Source: Acanthochromis polyacanthus (taxonomy: Eukaryota > Chordata > Actinopteri > Pomacentridae). Taken from it: a DNA stretch of 64,000 nt. Both the position numbers and the translations under genes were made by a program. A model generated the notes under the pieces. That model saw only the letters and a program-made list of their open reading frames with translations, was not told where the DNA came from and did not search any database. Below, piece after piece: positions 1-11,180 of this stretch; position 1 is the stretch's first letter, and each line of letters opens with the position of its first letter. The stretch spans positions 28,681,690 to 28,745,689 of the forward strand of contig NC_067129.1 of NCBI RefSeq assembly GCF_021347895.1. The letters run 5' to 3'.

Positions 1-12
1 CACACACACACA
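1..12. repeat. CA microsatellite, cut by window edge
   Basis: The window opens with six CA units. The true length of the array is unknown because it continues to the left of the window. Confidence 0.8.
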
Positions 13-484
13 GATGTGTGCTCCAATGTACACGGTTTAAATTGAACTTTTATCCATTAACGTTACTCCTTGGCTAACTTCTTAACATGATCAACAAATG
101 TAAAATCTGAACTGTCAAATTTTCATCAGCAACTAGTTTACTAAAGTTCAGTACACTGACTGACTAGTTAAGGAGAGCGTCTCTTTCATTCTATCTCAGT
201 TACTGTTGGACACACTGGACCATTACCTGATGAAGCTACTTCAATTTAAAGTAAAATTACAAAATAAAGAAATGAATTACTTGCTTGGAGTCACAAACAA
301 AAAAAGTAGAATCGTGATGAGTGAGGTCCAGGAAACAACTTGTTGGGAATAAAACAGGCGACCATCAGCAGACACCTTTAAAGTTCAGGAGAATGTTAAG
401 ATGGCGACTCTTCTTAATGTTGTTGGTTGATGCAAAATTGTACTACTGAAAGTTCCAGCTCAAAATGACTGTAATGTGATTGAC
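13..484. other. Non-coding stretch, nothing recognised
   Basis: AT-rich unique-looking sequence without long open frames, splice-bounded exons or terminal repeats that I can recognise. Confidence 0.5.
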
Positions 485-630
485 AGTAAAAATATACTTA
501 CTGTAAATTTGGCCTCTCAGTGAATTTTACCCATAATGCATTGCAGATCTACAACAACTTACTGTAAACAGACTCTACAGTAGATATTTGGTCATTTTAC
601 AGTAATATTACTGTAAAAACTACAGAAACT
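485..630. repeat. Palindromic TTACTGTAAA-rich repeat
   Basis: The words TTACTGTAAA and TTTACAGTAA and near variants recur several times in both orientations within about 140 bases. This inverted, self-complementary pattern is common in short non-autonomous DNA elements of fish genomes. No coding content. The exact boundaries are not clear. Confidence 0.5.
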
Positions 631-1653
631 TGTTCCAGTGTGGGTATGATGTCATCAGCCTGGCTGTGACATCACTACAGTCACTCTTGATCTCAGAACC
701 TCATTGGAAACTGAATGACGGCATTCTGACATTAAAAGTGTGAAAACAAATGTTGATTCCAGTTTATTGTGTAATCTGATGAAATCATCAGAATCAGTTT
801 GACTCTTTGGTCCTTTTAGAATAATCTTCATTATTGGGTCCATTTCACAGCTGATTGTTGTCAAACAGACTCATTTGGATTGAAAAACATGTTTGAGAAT
901 CACAAAATACAGATTTTATGAAAGAAATGAGATTTCTAATTTGGATCAAATCTAATTCCTTCAGTTAACTTGCTGGAACTAAACTAAGAAGAGCTCAACA
1001 GTCGTGTTTTACAAAGAATGAACTCCTCATTAAAGCTCCAGCAGCTGTATGCAGCTTTTTAACGTCTTCTATAATAATTGACTTAAAGACTAAATCTGTG
1101 AATGTGATGAAGTGAGTGAATAAGTGGGTCGGTGTGTCGACAGAACGCTGTTAAAATCCAGTTTGAAGCTTTAAAAAGCAGAAGAACGAAACTAAGCTGC
1201 TTCCTGTGGTCCAGTGAAATGCTGACGTGAAAGATCATCTTTCATTTCTCTGTTTTTCTGTCCAATAGAAAGTGTCTGTAAAACAGAGTTCTCAGGACTT
1301 TCACTGCTGGATTCCTCACGACAAAGCTTTGACATCATTAAATGTGGAGAAAGTTTCCACAGAACTTTGAGTCCATTTGTTTGCCTGTTACATTTTTTAA
1401 AAAAAAGCTGAATATTGAAATAATCAGCCTGTAAAATGTGCTCTTATTGTGAAAGTCTGCCTGCTGCTTCCTCATAGGTGGAGTCCTGACTGGTTCCAGG
1501 AAACAGATCATCTTTCTGAGCATCCAGGAGTGGACTGTAAACTTTCTTCTTCAGAGCATTGAATAAAGTGTAAGTTTGCTTTGTTTGCTGCTTTAACTTC
1601 AGTAATGTTGCTGTTTGTTTCTGCTCTGTCATGTTTCTACATGTTCACTTCTT
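631..1653. other. Non-coding stretch upstream of LINE remnant
   Basis: Only short chance frames are present. I see no convincing exon, RNA gene or terminal repeat. Confidence 0.45.
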
Positions 1654-2750
1654 ATTTCAAATCAAATCAAACCTTTCTTGTCGTTGTATGACAGTGCAGA
1701 CACATTTGGGAGCGCTGTTCCATCTGGTGCATCACAAAACAATTTAAAGAATAAAACAGAAGCAGAGAGTTTAAGAACATGAATATAATGATGTAATAAA
1801 ATAGAATAAATTCAGAAGAAGTGTAGTGGAGAATGTTTACAGTTACTGTGCAGGTTGACAGTTGTTTCACTGCTGCATGTTTATTGGACGGTTTGTGCTT
1901 ACAGTTGGATTGATGTGCATAGTTTTTAAATCATGAGTGTTTGTGTTCAGAGCACTGATGGCTGTAGGGGAAAAGTTTTCTCTGATTCTGTTTGTCTGGG
2001 TTTTGTGAGACATTGGCCAGAGGACAACAGGTTGAACAGGTGGTGACCAGGGTGAGGTGAGTTTCTGATAATGTTTGTGGTTCTGTAGAGGTAGATGGTA
2101 ACGTCGTGTAGGGAGAGCCGGTGATCTTCTGGGTGGTGTTTATTACTCTCTGCAGAGCTCTCCTGTCTGTTGCTGTGTGCCCAGCGTACCAACCTGTGAT
2201 GGAGTTCACCAGGATGCTCTCCATGGTGGCTTTGTAGAAGGACACCAGCAGCTTCTCCTCCAGGTTGTTTCTCCTGAGCGCTCTCAGGAAATGGGGTTGC
2301 TGCTGGACCTTCTTCACCACCGCTGCGGTGTTAGCAGTCCATGGGAGGTTGTTGGTGATGTGGACACCCAGAAATCTGAAGGACTGGACCCTTCAAACAC
2401 AGACCATGCTGATGGTCGGTGGGGCTGGGTCAATGCTGTGTTTGCAGAACTTCAGGATGAGTTCTTTTGCTTTAGTGGTGTTCAGTGTGAGGGTGTTCAC
2501 TGAACAAAACGCTGACAGATTCCATCTGAAATGAGCCCGACCACGCTGGCATCATCCACAACTTGATGATGGTGTTGGAGGGGTGGGGTGTACAGAGAGA
2601 ACAGAAGTGGACTCAGTACACAGCCCTGTGGGGAGTCGGTGTTGACTGTGATGGTAATGAGTCTTGGTGTGGCATTACCCTGGACAGGTGTGTTCAAGCG
2701 GTATCCTTGATGAATTCTTTTAGACATATAGTGCTGCTTCTGCTTCTTCC
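1654..2750 (-). mobile_element. Decayed L2/Rex1-like non-LTR retrotransposon, 3' end
   Basis: Reads on the minus strand. The 5' part (about 2727-2500) encodes reverse transcriptase motif B as SPQGCVLSPLLFSLYT, followed by VDDA in place of the usual ADDT catalytic motif. Then follows the thumb and C-terminal part (about 2320-1931) with LRALRRNNLEEKLLVSFYKA and SILVNSITGWYAG, which in these LINEs carries conserved Trp and Tyr. The pieces lie in different frames, so several indels separate them. The 3' UTR ends in a short (AATCA)n-like tail near 1657-1672, typical of L2/CR1-type LINEs. The endonuclease and first RT blocks are missing, so this is a 5'-truncated dead copy. The clade call is inferred from motif style only. 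Confidence 0.8.
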
Positions 2751-3246
2751 ATGAGAATCCAGTAGTTCAGATGCACTGTCCAGATCTTGGGAGATGTTTG
2801 GTGTCAGTTTCTCCAACACTCACAAAGCTTCTCCTGAATGAATCATTACCTGGAAAAGCATCTCTGGCAGGTGAACTTGCAGCATCAGTTCCTGATCAGG
2901 ATCATTAGTTTCATCCTGTTCCTCCTTCACTCCATAGCTGATGTCCACCTCCTGGTGTTTGCGTTAACAGTCTACCTGGGCAGGTGTTTCTGTAGTTGTG
3001 TGAGTGCAGGCAGAGCATCTTTTGAGGCAGGATTGTTGTTCTACCATGACTTCACCACCACCTACACCTTCTTTCCTGCAGACAGCTGTTGTTGAGGGAA
3101 TTTCCTCTCTGCTTTCTCGTCCTGCTGTCTCTGCTCCTGTTCCTGCTCACTTCCTGCCAGGGTTGTGTTGTTGATGAATTGTTTAAAGGCGTTCTGTAGA
3201 TTCCCACAAGCTCTGCTTCATGGGACTGAACTGATAATAAGAATCC
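2751..3246. other. Non-coding stretch between LINE and hAT-like element
   Basis: No exon or repeat recognised. Long frames here are shadows without family signatures. Confidence 0.4.
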
Positions 3247-3254
3247 CTCTATTA

Positions 3255-4139
3255 TAGGGCTGGGTATCAATCTAAAAGTTTCGATACCGGTACCAATACC
3301 GATACCTTCACTTCGATACCGGTTCCTAAACGATACTTTTTTCGATACCAGTTTTAATATATACTCTAACAGAATGAAAATTGCATTACACAATACTTTT
3401 CACATCTTGAGTTTAATTTTCCAGTGATTTCCAGTGCAAAAGAACATTTGGAAGCAATGTACAGTTCAGTACATACTGAGCCACCTTCACCCCCGGACCC
3501 TTCCTGGCCGACCCGGAGCCGGTCCCGGTGCACCGCCGCGAAGGAAATGCGCCCAGCGGGGGACGGCTCGTACCCGGCGAGAGGTCCCGCGAGGGGATCC
3601 TCCCGCACCGAGCGGCCGCCCCTGGCCCGCCGAGTTGAATCCCCCGGGCGGACTGCGCGGACCCCACCCGTTTACCTTTTAACGGTTTCACGCCCTCTTG
3701 AACTCTCTCTTCAAAGTTCTTTTCAACTTTCCCTTCAGGTACTTGTCGACTATCAGTCTCGTGCCGGTATTTAGCCTTAGATGGAGTTCACCACCCGCTT
3801 TGGCATGTACTGCACCGCGCACTATTGGCATCCATTTTACAAAAGTAGAGCCACGTTTTAGACCTCAGAGGCATCTTTTCCCACTTCGACGACACGCTAC
3901 ACAACTGCAGTCAATTCGATGTACCTAACGTGAAACCCGTCTGTGAATGGGCAGCATATTTTTTTCCGGCTTGCCGCAATCACGTGTAATGTTACAGCCA
4001 ATCACAGGTTTGCTTTATCATAATCACGTGATAAGTATCGGAACATGGAACCGAAAGACGAGGCTTATTTCGATACTCATTACTGCCGAAACATTTCGGT
4101 TGGTGCCATTAAAGAACCGAAGTTCGGTACTCAGCCCTA
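3255..4139. mobile_element. Non-autonomous hAT-like element carrying 28S rDNA
   Basis: The left end reads TAGGGCTGGGTATC and the right end is its imperfect reverse complement (GTACTCAGCCCTA). The 8 bases CTCTATTA occur directly outside both ends (3247-3254 and 4140-4147), a perfect 8-bp target-site duplication as hAT transposases make. Subterminal sequence on both sides is rich in GATACCGG/ACCGAA-type words. The element is 885 bp and encodes no transposase. The middle is occupied by an antisense piece of large-subunit rRNA (separate entry). Confidence 0.82.
3478..3803 (-). rRNA. 28S rRNA fragment (antisense), inside transposon
   Basis: The minus strand reads as vertebrate 28S rRNA from the 5' third of the molecule. 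The near-invariant core around 3635-3803 (plus strand CGGACTGCGCGGACCCCACC, then TTTCACGCCCTCTTGAACTC, then TTCAACTTTCCCTT, then CTCGTGCCGGTATTTAGCC) is recognisable. The GC-rich part at 3478-3635 matches the adjoining expansion segment. Similarity stops sharply after CCACCCGCTTTGG. It is about 326 bp of a ~3.9-kb molecule, so it is not a functional rRNA gene. Confidence 0.88.
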
Positions 4140-4147
4140 CTCTATTA

Positions 4148-4924
4148 CTGTTTTTCAGAGGGCTGCTTTGTGGATCGTATCAAAACTTGGGTCCATGTCT
4201 TTTTAGCTCATCCAGTTCCTACACATCTGTCAGCTTGCTGTGGTGATGCATTCAGGGGAAACCTGACTGGGAAGTTGTGGTCAGGGTGTAATCCATGTGA
4301 TTGTAATGCTGGTTGAAAATGTCCTTATTGTTTCCCTGTGTGCCCCATAACTCTGCATTAGTTTTTTTAACTTTAGTTTTGTATTATTGTGACCTGCAGC
4401 TACATGTAGTTCAGAAAACATCACCAGTTCACTTCTGCTTTCATAGTTTCAGTTCATGGGGCTCAAAGATGGAACTTTGACTTCTTTTTATATTTCAAGT
4501 CACTCAGAATCAGAAAAACATTAAAACGCTACAGAAAAAAATACCCATCAACCTACTTTTTTTCAGACATTAAGTTTGATTGAGTATTATTATTATGATG
4601 ATGATAATGAAAGATAATAATCTGAAATGTTGACGGTTATTTGTCATCATATCATTGATTGAGGATCTGCAGTGTTGGACAGTAGATGAAATAATGTGAG
4701 AGTCTGAAGCCAGACATGATGGATAAAGTCAGAGACAAACAGACTCCTGATCAGCTCCTTCATCAACATGTGAATGTGTAGAAATAAAGGACAGAGTGAG
4801 GCTGTGGTCAGAGAGGAGGAGCTTTCTTAGTCCTCAGCTGTTTCCAGGAAGCTGCTGCAGCTTCATCATGTCTCATATTAACGTCATCTAAAGGTGCAGC
4901 AGCTGATCTTTGCTCTTTGTGTCT
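4148..4924. other. Region upstream of the NLR 5' exon
   Basis: AT-rich non-coding sequence. It should contain the promoter of the NLRC3-like gene if the first exon is correctly placed, but I see no clear TATA box or other site that I could defend. Confidence 0.35.
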
Positions 4925-5008
4925 CAGAGTGACGGCAGCCTGCAGACACAGAGGAGGATTTTCTCTCAGACCTGGTCCACACAGCAGAGAGCTGCAGAGG
5001 AAGAAGCT
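4925..5008 (+). other. Probable 5' UTR exon of the NLRC3-like gene
   Basis: Sequence around GACGGCAGCCTGCAGACACA through GAGGAAGAAGCTGA, followed by GTGAGT, resembles the non-coding leader exon seen in teleost NLRC3-like genes. The donor is good. The 5' limit is a guess. No ATG-initiated frame continues into the known protein, in keeping with a UTR exon. Confidence 0.45.
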
Positions 5009-6221
5009 GAGTGAGTGGAACTTTGGTTCTCTTTGATTCAGACAGAAAATGATTCAACCTGAAGGAAATTCTTGTTCATAAAACAAAACAAGTCGACAGT
5101 AAAGCTGCAGTTCCTCCATGAGCTCAGATCCTGCTTGGTAGTCCAGACCTCAGAGCTGTTTTCATGCTTCAGCCTCCATTTGACATCCAGTCTGATGGAA
5201 ATCAGCATCAGTTTGCTGCTGCTGTGTAGAAATCAGCTGATCACAAGAGTCCATCTAAAAGAACAGAAACAGACTGAAAACACTGATAAATAGTCAAATA
5301 GAGCAGAAAGAAATCCAAGAGAACAGCCTGCACTCCGGTCTGACTCTGGTCCTGGACTTGTTCTGTGAAGGATCAGAGTTCATGTTTTTTTGGAGCCTCT
5401 GTTGGTCAAAGTGTAATAATGTGGGATCATCTTTGTGTTGTGGTCCAGTGACTGCAGAGTGACTTCCATGAGTAATATTTAACAGACAGCAGTGAGCGCC
5501 CCCTGCTGGTTCCCCTCAGTGTTGCTGTCAGTGATCCTGTAGGATTAACTGCAGTCCTGCTGCTACACCTGCAGTGCAGCTTTTATTCCCACTTCAGTGT
5601 CAGCAGCATTGATCACATTTTAATGAGCTTCCTCCTCATTAAAGACATTAAACTCTATTTAATATTCCACCTCTACAGAGGGACTGTGCTGGAGTTTGTT
5701 CATAGACTCGTCCATCAGCCTCTCACTAAGTGCTTACAGTGTGAAGTAACAGCAGGAGTTCAAACCCTGGAAGTCATTTCTATGTGGTTGGAATCAAACA
5801 GGACACTTCCAGGGTTCAGCTTTGGCCTCTTCTCTGCTGAAAACATGGAGCTGTTCTGTTTCCAGTGTCAGTGTCTCAGTGCTTTGCTCTTCATGTGTTG
5901 TAGTGTTTTATTTCCAGCACCATGGTGCAGCGTCTGCATCAGTGAGTGTCTGTCAGGATGAACAGATCAGAGGATCCAGAGTTAAAGCTGGAGTGAGTGA
6001 TTGTGATCAACAGTTTGTGTCAGATTCAGAGAATATCTCCTCACAGTCTGCTGGCAGTCTGTTCTGTGTTCGTACAAAGTCCTGCTCTGGAAATGGAGCT
6101 AACAACGAGGCTCAGAGTGACAACACAGCACCATTCCAGAGAGGCCTGTGCACAGGAGAGCTAGTGCACGTAAGAGCTCATGAACATTCATGCTGGTTCA
6201 CAGGGAGATGGGGCTAGTAGG
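5009..6221. other. Intron sequence without recognised features
   Basis: Part of the first intron. Two overlapping frames of 112 and 131 codons (5623-6217) have no recognisable family and use a codon pattern no different from their surroundings, so I do not call a gene. Confidence 0.4.
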
Positions 6222-6462
6222 TAGGGTTGTCACCTTTCAGAAATGAAAATAAAGAACGCCCACCTCAGCTCCTCGGGGCCACAGTTCAGTAAAGTTGGAA
6301 AGATATTCAGAGAATCAGAATTCCGACATCAAAAACTCATTACATATACGTTGTCAAAACATAAACAATTCCTCTTTCCCATCGTTTTAAGGTAGAAAAT
6401 GTGCTACAAGCCCAGTTAGGTCAAAAGTAGCTGTCTTTCAAGTTGAAGGAATAACATTGGTG
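6222..6462 (+). repeat. Left arm of a long inverted repeat (DNA-transposon end)
   Basis: Begins TAGGGTTGTCACCTTTCAG, a transposon-end-like sequence. From about 6277 to 6462 it is the reverse complement, at roughly 80% identity by eye, of 9369-9552. Shared words include TTGGAAAGATATTCA, CAAAACATAAA, CCTCTTTCCCAT, CTACAAGCCCAGTT and AATAACATTGGTGTC. This is consistent with an old DNA transposon with long inverted termini, or two copies in opposite orientation. Confidence 0.7.
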
Positions 6463-6589
6463 TCAACAGGAACCAGTTGAAGGCTGTAGTGATTTTGGTG
6501 ACACTACAGTGTATCAGAGTGAGGTTATTGAATATTTGTGTCTGTCTTTGCTGTTACAGTGGTTTTGCAGTTTGCAGACGGTTTCTGTT

Positions 6590-9375
6590 CACTCCATTTC
6601 ATTTCATTTCATTTTATTTTATTTCACATATAAAAAAAAGAGCACAGAAGTTGACCGCTTCTGTGAAATACAAATGCATAAATAAAAACAATATGATGGA
6701 GTGTGACAGAAACCCATTCGGGCTTATGCGTTAGGCCACACCCCTAACAATAAAATACATATAACTACATACAAAGCTCATTCATAGACACAGAAGAAAA
6801 AGCCAGTCAAATCTACTGTATATTATTAGGTAAATAAACAAAATAAAACAGAAGATTGGCCATTTTCACAACCCATAACACAATATTAATTATTATGGTT
6901 TATATTTTAGGAGTAATTGTTTTTTTAGAATCTTATAACTACCTGAAGAGAAGTAACCTCCATATTCATTCCATAATTTAGCTCCTCGATATCCCAAAGA
7001 AAATTGTACCTTTTTATTTTTATTAAATTTAGGAAAATGCAAAGTTGATACTTGTCTTGTGTTATAGGAATGAACTTGGCATTTCTTAACAAAATATTTA
7101 CAAAAGCAAGGGGGAGATTTACCTTGATTAATCATTTGCACAAAAGTACAAATTTGATAAATATTGATATCAAAAATATTTAACAATTTTAATTTCCAGA
7201 AAAGAGGGGCATTTGGTGCATCATAATTGGAGTATGTTGCTAAACGAACGAACAAAAGTCTTTTGTAGCAATAAGATTTTTTTAAGGTAACTTGGAAAAG
7301 TACTTCCTCAGACAATATTACAATACGAAAGATAAGGATAAATTAAAGAATAATATAAAGGTGGCATTACAGAATTATGAACATAATTTCGAATTTTCCT
7401 TAATATGCCAAGAGAGTTTGCAACTTTATTACAAACAATATCAATCTGGTTTCTCCATTGGAGTTTATCATCAAGCTGTATGCCTAAAAAAACGAACTGA
7501 TGAAACTTTGACAATTTGATCATTATTAATACATACTTTGATTCTCTCAGAATTATATTTCTTATACCCTTCAAACACCATAAAACTACATTTTTTAACA
7601 TTTAAGGACAACTTGTTCGCTTGAAACCATACAGAATACTTCAATAAATCTTCATTTAATTTACTAGTAAGAGTGGTTAGATCTTTAGCAGAGATTAGTA
7701 AACTGGTATCGTCTGCAAATAGGATCTGGACAGTAGAATTAGTTACCTTTGCTAGACCGTTAATATAAACCAAAAAAAGTAGCGGCCCTAAAATGGATCC
7801 TTGAGGAACACCATATTGCATACTGTTTGCATTTGAATCATAACCATCCATTGAAACATACTGTTTTCTATTTTTATATAATTATATAACCATTGATGAA
7901 TATTTCCATGAAAACCATATTTGTACAGTTTATTCAATAGAATATCATGATGCACTGTGTCAAATGCTTTTGAAAGATCTAAGAATACTCCAACTGAAAA
8001 TTCATTATTATTTATGGCTCTATATATTCTATCAGTTAACTCAACAAGTGCCATGCAGGTGGAATAATTCTTTCTAAATCCATACTAATATTGATAAATA
8101 ATATTATGTACATTCAAATGTTTTAGCAATCTTTTATAAACCAATTTTTCTAAAACCTTTGAAAAACAGGGTAAAATTGATATAGGTCTATAATTAGAAA
8201 ATAAACGAGAATCACCAGATTTGAAAAGTGGGAGCACCTTTGCTAATTTTAAATCTTGGGGGACAATGCCCGTTGTCATTGACAAACCACATATGTGAGC
8301 CAGTGGTTTACATACTGGAGTCACGACATCATTAATTAAAGAGGCACTGATGCCATCATGCCCTGGAGCAGAATTTTTTAACTTCAAAATTATCTCAGTA
8401 ACTTCATTAGTATCGGGAGGGTCGAAACAGTCTATAGATGGAAAAGAGTTAATAATATAATCAAGTGGACTAACATTACTATTTTTAATCTTATCAGCTA
8501 AACATGAACCAACATTTGAAAAGTAATTATTAAAATGACAAGCAATCTCATATGGATCAGTCAGAACAGAGTCACCATCCACAAATGAGGAAGGAAACTT
8601 TGTTGCTGCCTTTTTTCTTTGTAATAATTCATTGATAATTTGCCATGTGTTTTTGATATTATTTGTAGATTTACTAAATTGATCACTGTAATAATTTTTC
8701 TTAGCAGATCTAAGCAGGTGAACAAACCTGGTTTTATATGACTTATAAGTTGCTAGATTTAATGGGGTTGGTGATGAGAGATACTTTTTATACAACTTAT
8801 TTTTTGTTACTGAAGATTTTTTCAGTCCAGATGTAAACCAAGGTTTTTTTCCCTCTTTTCATTGACACAAGATAATATTGGAAAACATTTTGTAAAACAT
8901 TCATTAAACAATTTCATAAAACATTGTATGCAAGATCTGGATTATTTTCTTTGTATACTTCATCAAACGAGATTTCCTGTAACATTTTTTGAAATTTTGA
9001 CTTGTTAGATTTACTAAAATTTCTAATGTTTAGTGGAGCTTTATTTATTTCCTTAAAATTACAGTCGAAATTTACTATATGAAACACTGGTAAATGATCT
9101 GCTATATCTGTAAATATTAAACCGGAATTTGTTTCAAACTTAAATGAATTAATTAGAATATTGTCAATAAGAGTTGCAGATATTTTTGTTATTCTGGTCG
9201 GTTTAGAGATTGCTGGAAAAAAGTAATTTGCCTGAAGTACATTTAAAAACTCTTTGGTTGGATTATGAGTTTCAAAATTTAGGAGGTTAACATTAAAATC
9301 TCCCAGAATGTAACCGAATTTATCCTCCTTGTTTATCCTGTTCAGAATATTATTCATGCTATCATTGATAGACAC
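6590..9375 (-). mobile_element. Jockey/CR1-superfamily LINE, 5'-truncated and decayed
   Basis: Minus-strand non-LTR retrotransposon. In order from the 5' end: the C-terminal part of an APE endonuclease (9378-8914, with YILGDFNVNLLNF and IADHLPVFHIV), the RT N-terminal region (8795-8085, with LKNSAPGHDGISASLIND and SNYRPISILPCFSKVLEKLV), RT palm (8054-7788, with GVFLDLSKAFDTVHHDILL; 7851-7471, with GVPQGSILGPLLF and the intact FADDT motif), and a C-terminal tail (7601-6893, with HSYNTRQ and YRGAKLWN). An in-frame TAG stands in the 8085/8054 gap where CAG (Gln) is expected, and frame shifts separate other blocks, so the copy is dead. The 3' end is a (TTTCA)n-type tail at 6594-6620. The 5' end is truncated at the inner edge of the right inverted-repeat arm. 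Confidence 0.88.
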
Positions 9376-9552
9376 CAATGTTATTTCTGCAGCAACTTTT
9401 GATCAAACTGGGCTTGTAGAATTTGTCTGTCTTACAACAATGGGAAAGAGGCATCATTTATGTTTTGAAAATGTATATCTAACGAGTCATTGATGCTGGA
9501 AGTCTGAATCTGTGAATATCTTTCCAATTTTACTGAACTTGGGGCCACTACC
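9369..9552 (-). repeat. Right arm of the long inverted repeat
   Basis: Reverse complement of 6277-6462 (see left arm). Similarity starts next to the truncated 5' end of the LINE and runs outward to about TTACTGAACTTGGGGCCAC, after which the two flanks diverge. Confidence 0.7.
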
Positions 9553-9950
9553 ACCCAGGGAGTGGAACATTACTTTTGAAAAAAAGAATTTAGCCATGCT
9601 TCAGGCTTTAAGTGCTTTGTTAATACAGAACTAAGAATTTTGTATTCTTTTATGATCACAGGTTCTATCTGCAAAGAAGTGACATCATTTTAACCAGTGA
9701 AACCAAACTAATAAATGTAATGACCAACCAGTGTGCAATACTGGATTCTGCAAAAACATAAACCACTGAATGCAGAAAACTGTACAAAGAAATTCTCGAC
9801 AGACTTCATCTAAATCTTATCCTAACACAATTAATGTATTAACTTATTTTGTATGTATACATGTATTTATTTATTTATTTATTTAGTACTGTTAATATAG
9901 CAGAGCTCTGAGTTAGATAGGCAAAGTCCATTTATTGATCACATATAGGC
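9553..9950. other. Intron sequence, AT-rich, unrecognised
   Basis: No coding or repeat signature beyond a short ATTT run near 9867-9884. Confidence 0.4.
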
Positions 9951-9957
9951 TATTTAA

Positions 9958-10320
9958 TACATCCATCCATTCTCTTTACACCGCTTTATCCTCACTAGGG
10001 TCATGGGGGGTGCTGGAGTCTATCCCAGCTGACTCGGGTGAAGGCAGGGGACACCCTGGACAGGTCACCAGTCTGTCACAGGGCTACATATACAGACACA
10101 CAATCACACTCACATTCACACCTACGGGCAATTTAGAGTAACCAGTTAACCTCAGCATATTTTTGGACTGTGGGAGGAAGCCGGAGTACTCGGAGAAAAC
10201 CCACGCATGTACAGGGAGAACATGCAAACTCCAAGCAGAAAGATCCCAGGCCTGGATTTGAACCGGAGATCTTCTTGCTGCAAGGCGAAAGTGCTAACCA
10301 CTATACTGCTGTGCAGCCCT
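9958..10320 (-). repeat. 3' end of a common teleost LINE (RTE/Expander-like)
   Basis: Contains the widely dispersed fish repeat with CTGGAGTCTATCCCAGCTGA, ACACCCTGGACAGGTC, TTTGGACTGTGGGAGGAAGC, GGAGAAAACCCACGC and AGGGAGAACATGCAAACTCC. The plus-strand left end is ATCCATCCATTC, the usual (GGAT)n 3' tail on the minus strand. About 360 bp, no coding part left. The clade name is from general knowledge of this repeat type and could be wrong. Confidence 0.75.
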
Positions 10321-10810
10321 ATTGTATAGCCTAACTAGCTAAATGTGCTATCTCACATTATATGCTAAATGTGCAAATATAATATCAAAGTACTCTATCA
10401 AATATCCTAATATATTATGTATATTAGCTAAATATGTCACTTATGTTGATATAAGTATCATCTAAATATGCTAATTAGCTTAGCACAGGTAAGCAGTTGG
10501 AGTCCAACAGTCTTTAACAGATCTCACTGTTGTTGCTCATGTGGTGAACAGCAGCTCAGAGTTTCAGACCTTCTTGGACTGCTGGATGGTTTCCTCAACA
10601 GGGTTCTACCTGAGAACTCTCTCGTTCTGCTGGAGAGCTTCAGCATCCATGTAGACAACCACAGAGATATGAGGAGGTTCTACGTCCTCATACTGTTGTC
10701 TGACTGGATCCAGCTGATAGAAACACAAGATCAGAGTGGATCAGTGGAGGAGCAGCTGATCTTTTCCAGGAGGATCTGAGTGGATGAATGATGTTTGTTT
10801 CCTGTGCAGG
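10321..10810. other. Intron sequence before the start exon
   Basis: The first 170 bases are AT-rich. The rest (10468-10780) has a 103-codon open frame without family resemblance. The last bases (CCTGTGCAG) form the acceptor of the start exon. Confidence 0.45.
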
Positions 10811-10941
10811 TGAAGGTAGAAAGTGTGTGTGAGCTGCTGTGAGTTGAGCATCATGGATGAGTGTGAAGACAGAGAGGAGGGAGTCCCTCCCTCTAAAAGC
10901 TCTCTGTGTGGGGAACAGGAGAACCAGAGCAAAGCTCAGAG
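10811..10941 (+). CDS. NLRC3-like gene, start-codon exon
   Basis: Acceptor CCTGTGCAG, then 42 bases of leader, then ATG at 10853. The coding part begins MDECEDREEGVPPSKSSLCG and ends with a GTGAGA donor, leaving two bases of an Arg codon (phase 2). This acidic opening is characteristic of teleost NLRC3-like proteins. It is too short to be found as a free-standing open frame. The start is chosen because upstream in-frame sequence lies in leader or intron and the motif is well conserved in the family. Confidence 0.85.
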
Positions 10942-11024
10942 GTGAGACCACCATCTCTAACTGTCCAGGACTCTGCTGCATGTCAGAGCTCAGCATCACA
11001 TCACTGCTGCATCATCATTGACAG

Positions 11025-11180
11025 GAATCCACCTGGACCTGGACCTGGACCTGGACCTGGACCTGGACCTGGACCTGGACCTGGACCTGGACCTGCATCC
11101 AGCTGTGTGTCCTTAAAGAGTGACTGCTCTAAGGCTCAGTCGGTTGAATTTAAAGGAGAACAACATCCTGCTGCAGAGGG
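11025..11180 (+). CDS. NLRC3-like gene, Pro-Gly repeat exon
   Basis: Enters and leaves in phase 2 (156 nt). Encodes N-P, then a Pro-Gly dipeptide run from a tandem CCTGGA hexamer (11033-11094, about ten units), then ASSCVSLKSDCSK and a FKGEQ segment. Donor GTAAGA. The family normally has one or two Pro-Gly pairs here, so the run looks like a microsatellite expansion inside coding sequence. It should be a flexible linker upstream of FISNA. A second copy of this exon type lies at 16359-16487. Confidence 0.8.
11033..11094. repeat. Hexanucleotide (CCTGGA)n tandem repeat in coding exon
   Basis: About ten perfect CCTGGA units coding for alternating Pro and Gly. Lengths divisible by three keep the frame, so copy number can change without breaking the protein. 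Confidence 0.95.

Noticed and set aside
3478..3803. Functional rRNA gene
   Set aside because: Only ~326 bp of 28S, antisense, enclosed within transposon ends.
5623..6217. Two overlapping frames of 112 and 131 codons
   Set aside because: No family motifs, no splice-supported structure. They lie inside the first NLR intron.
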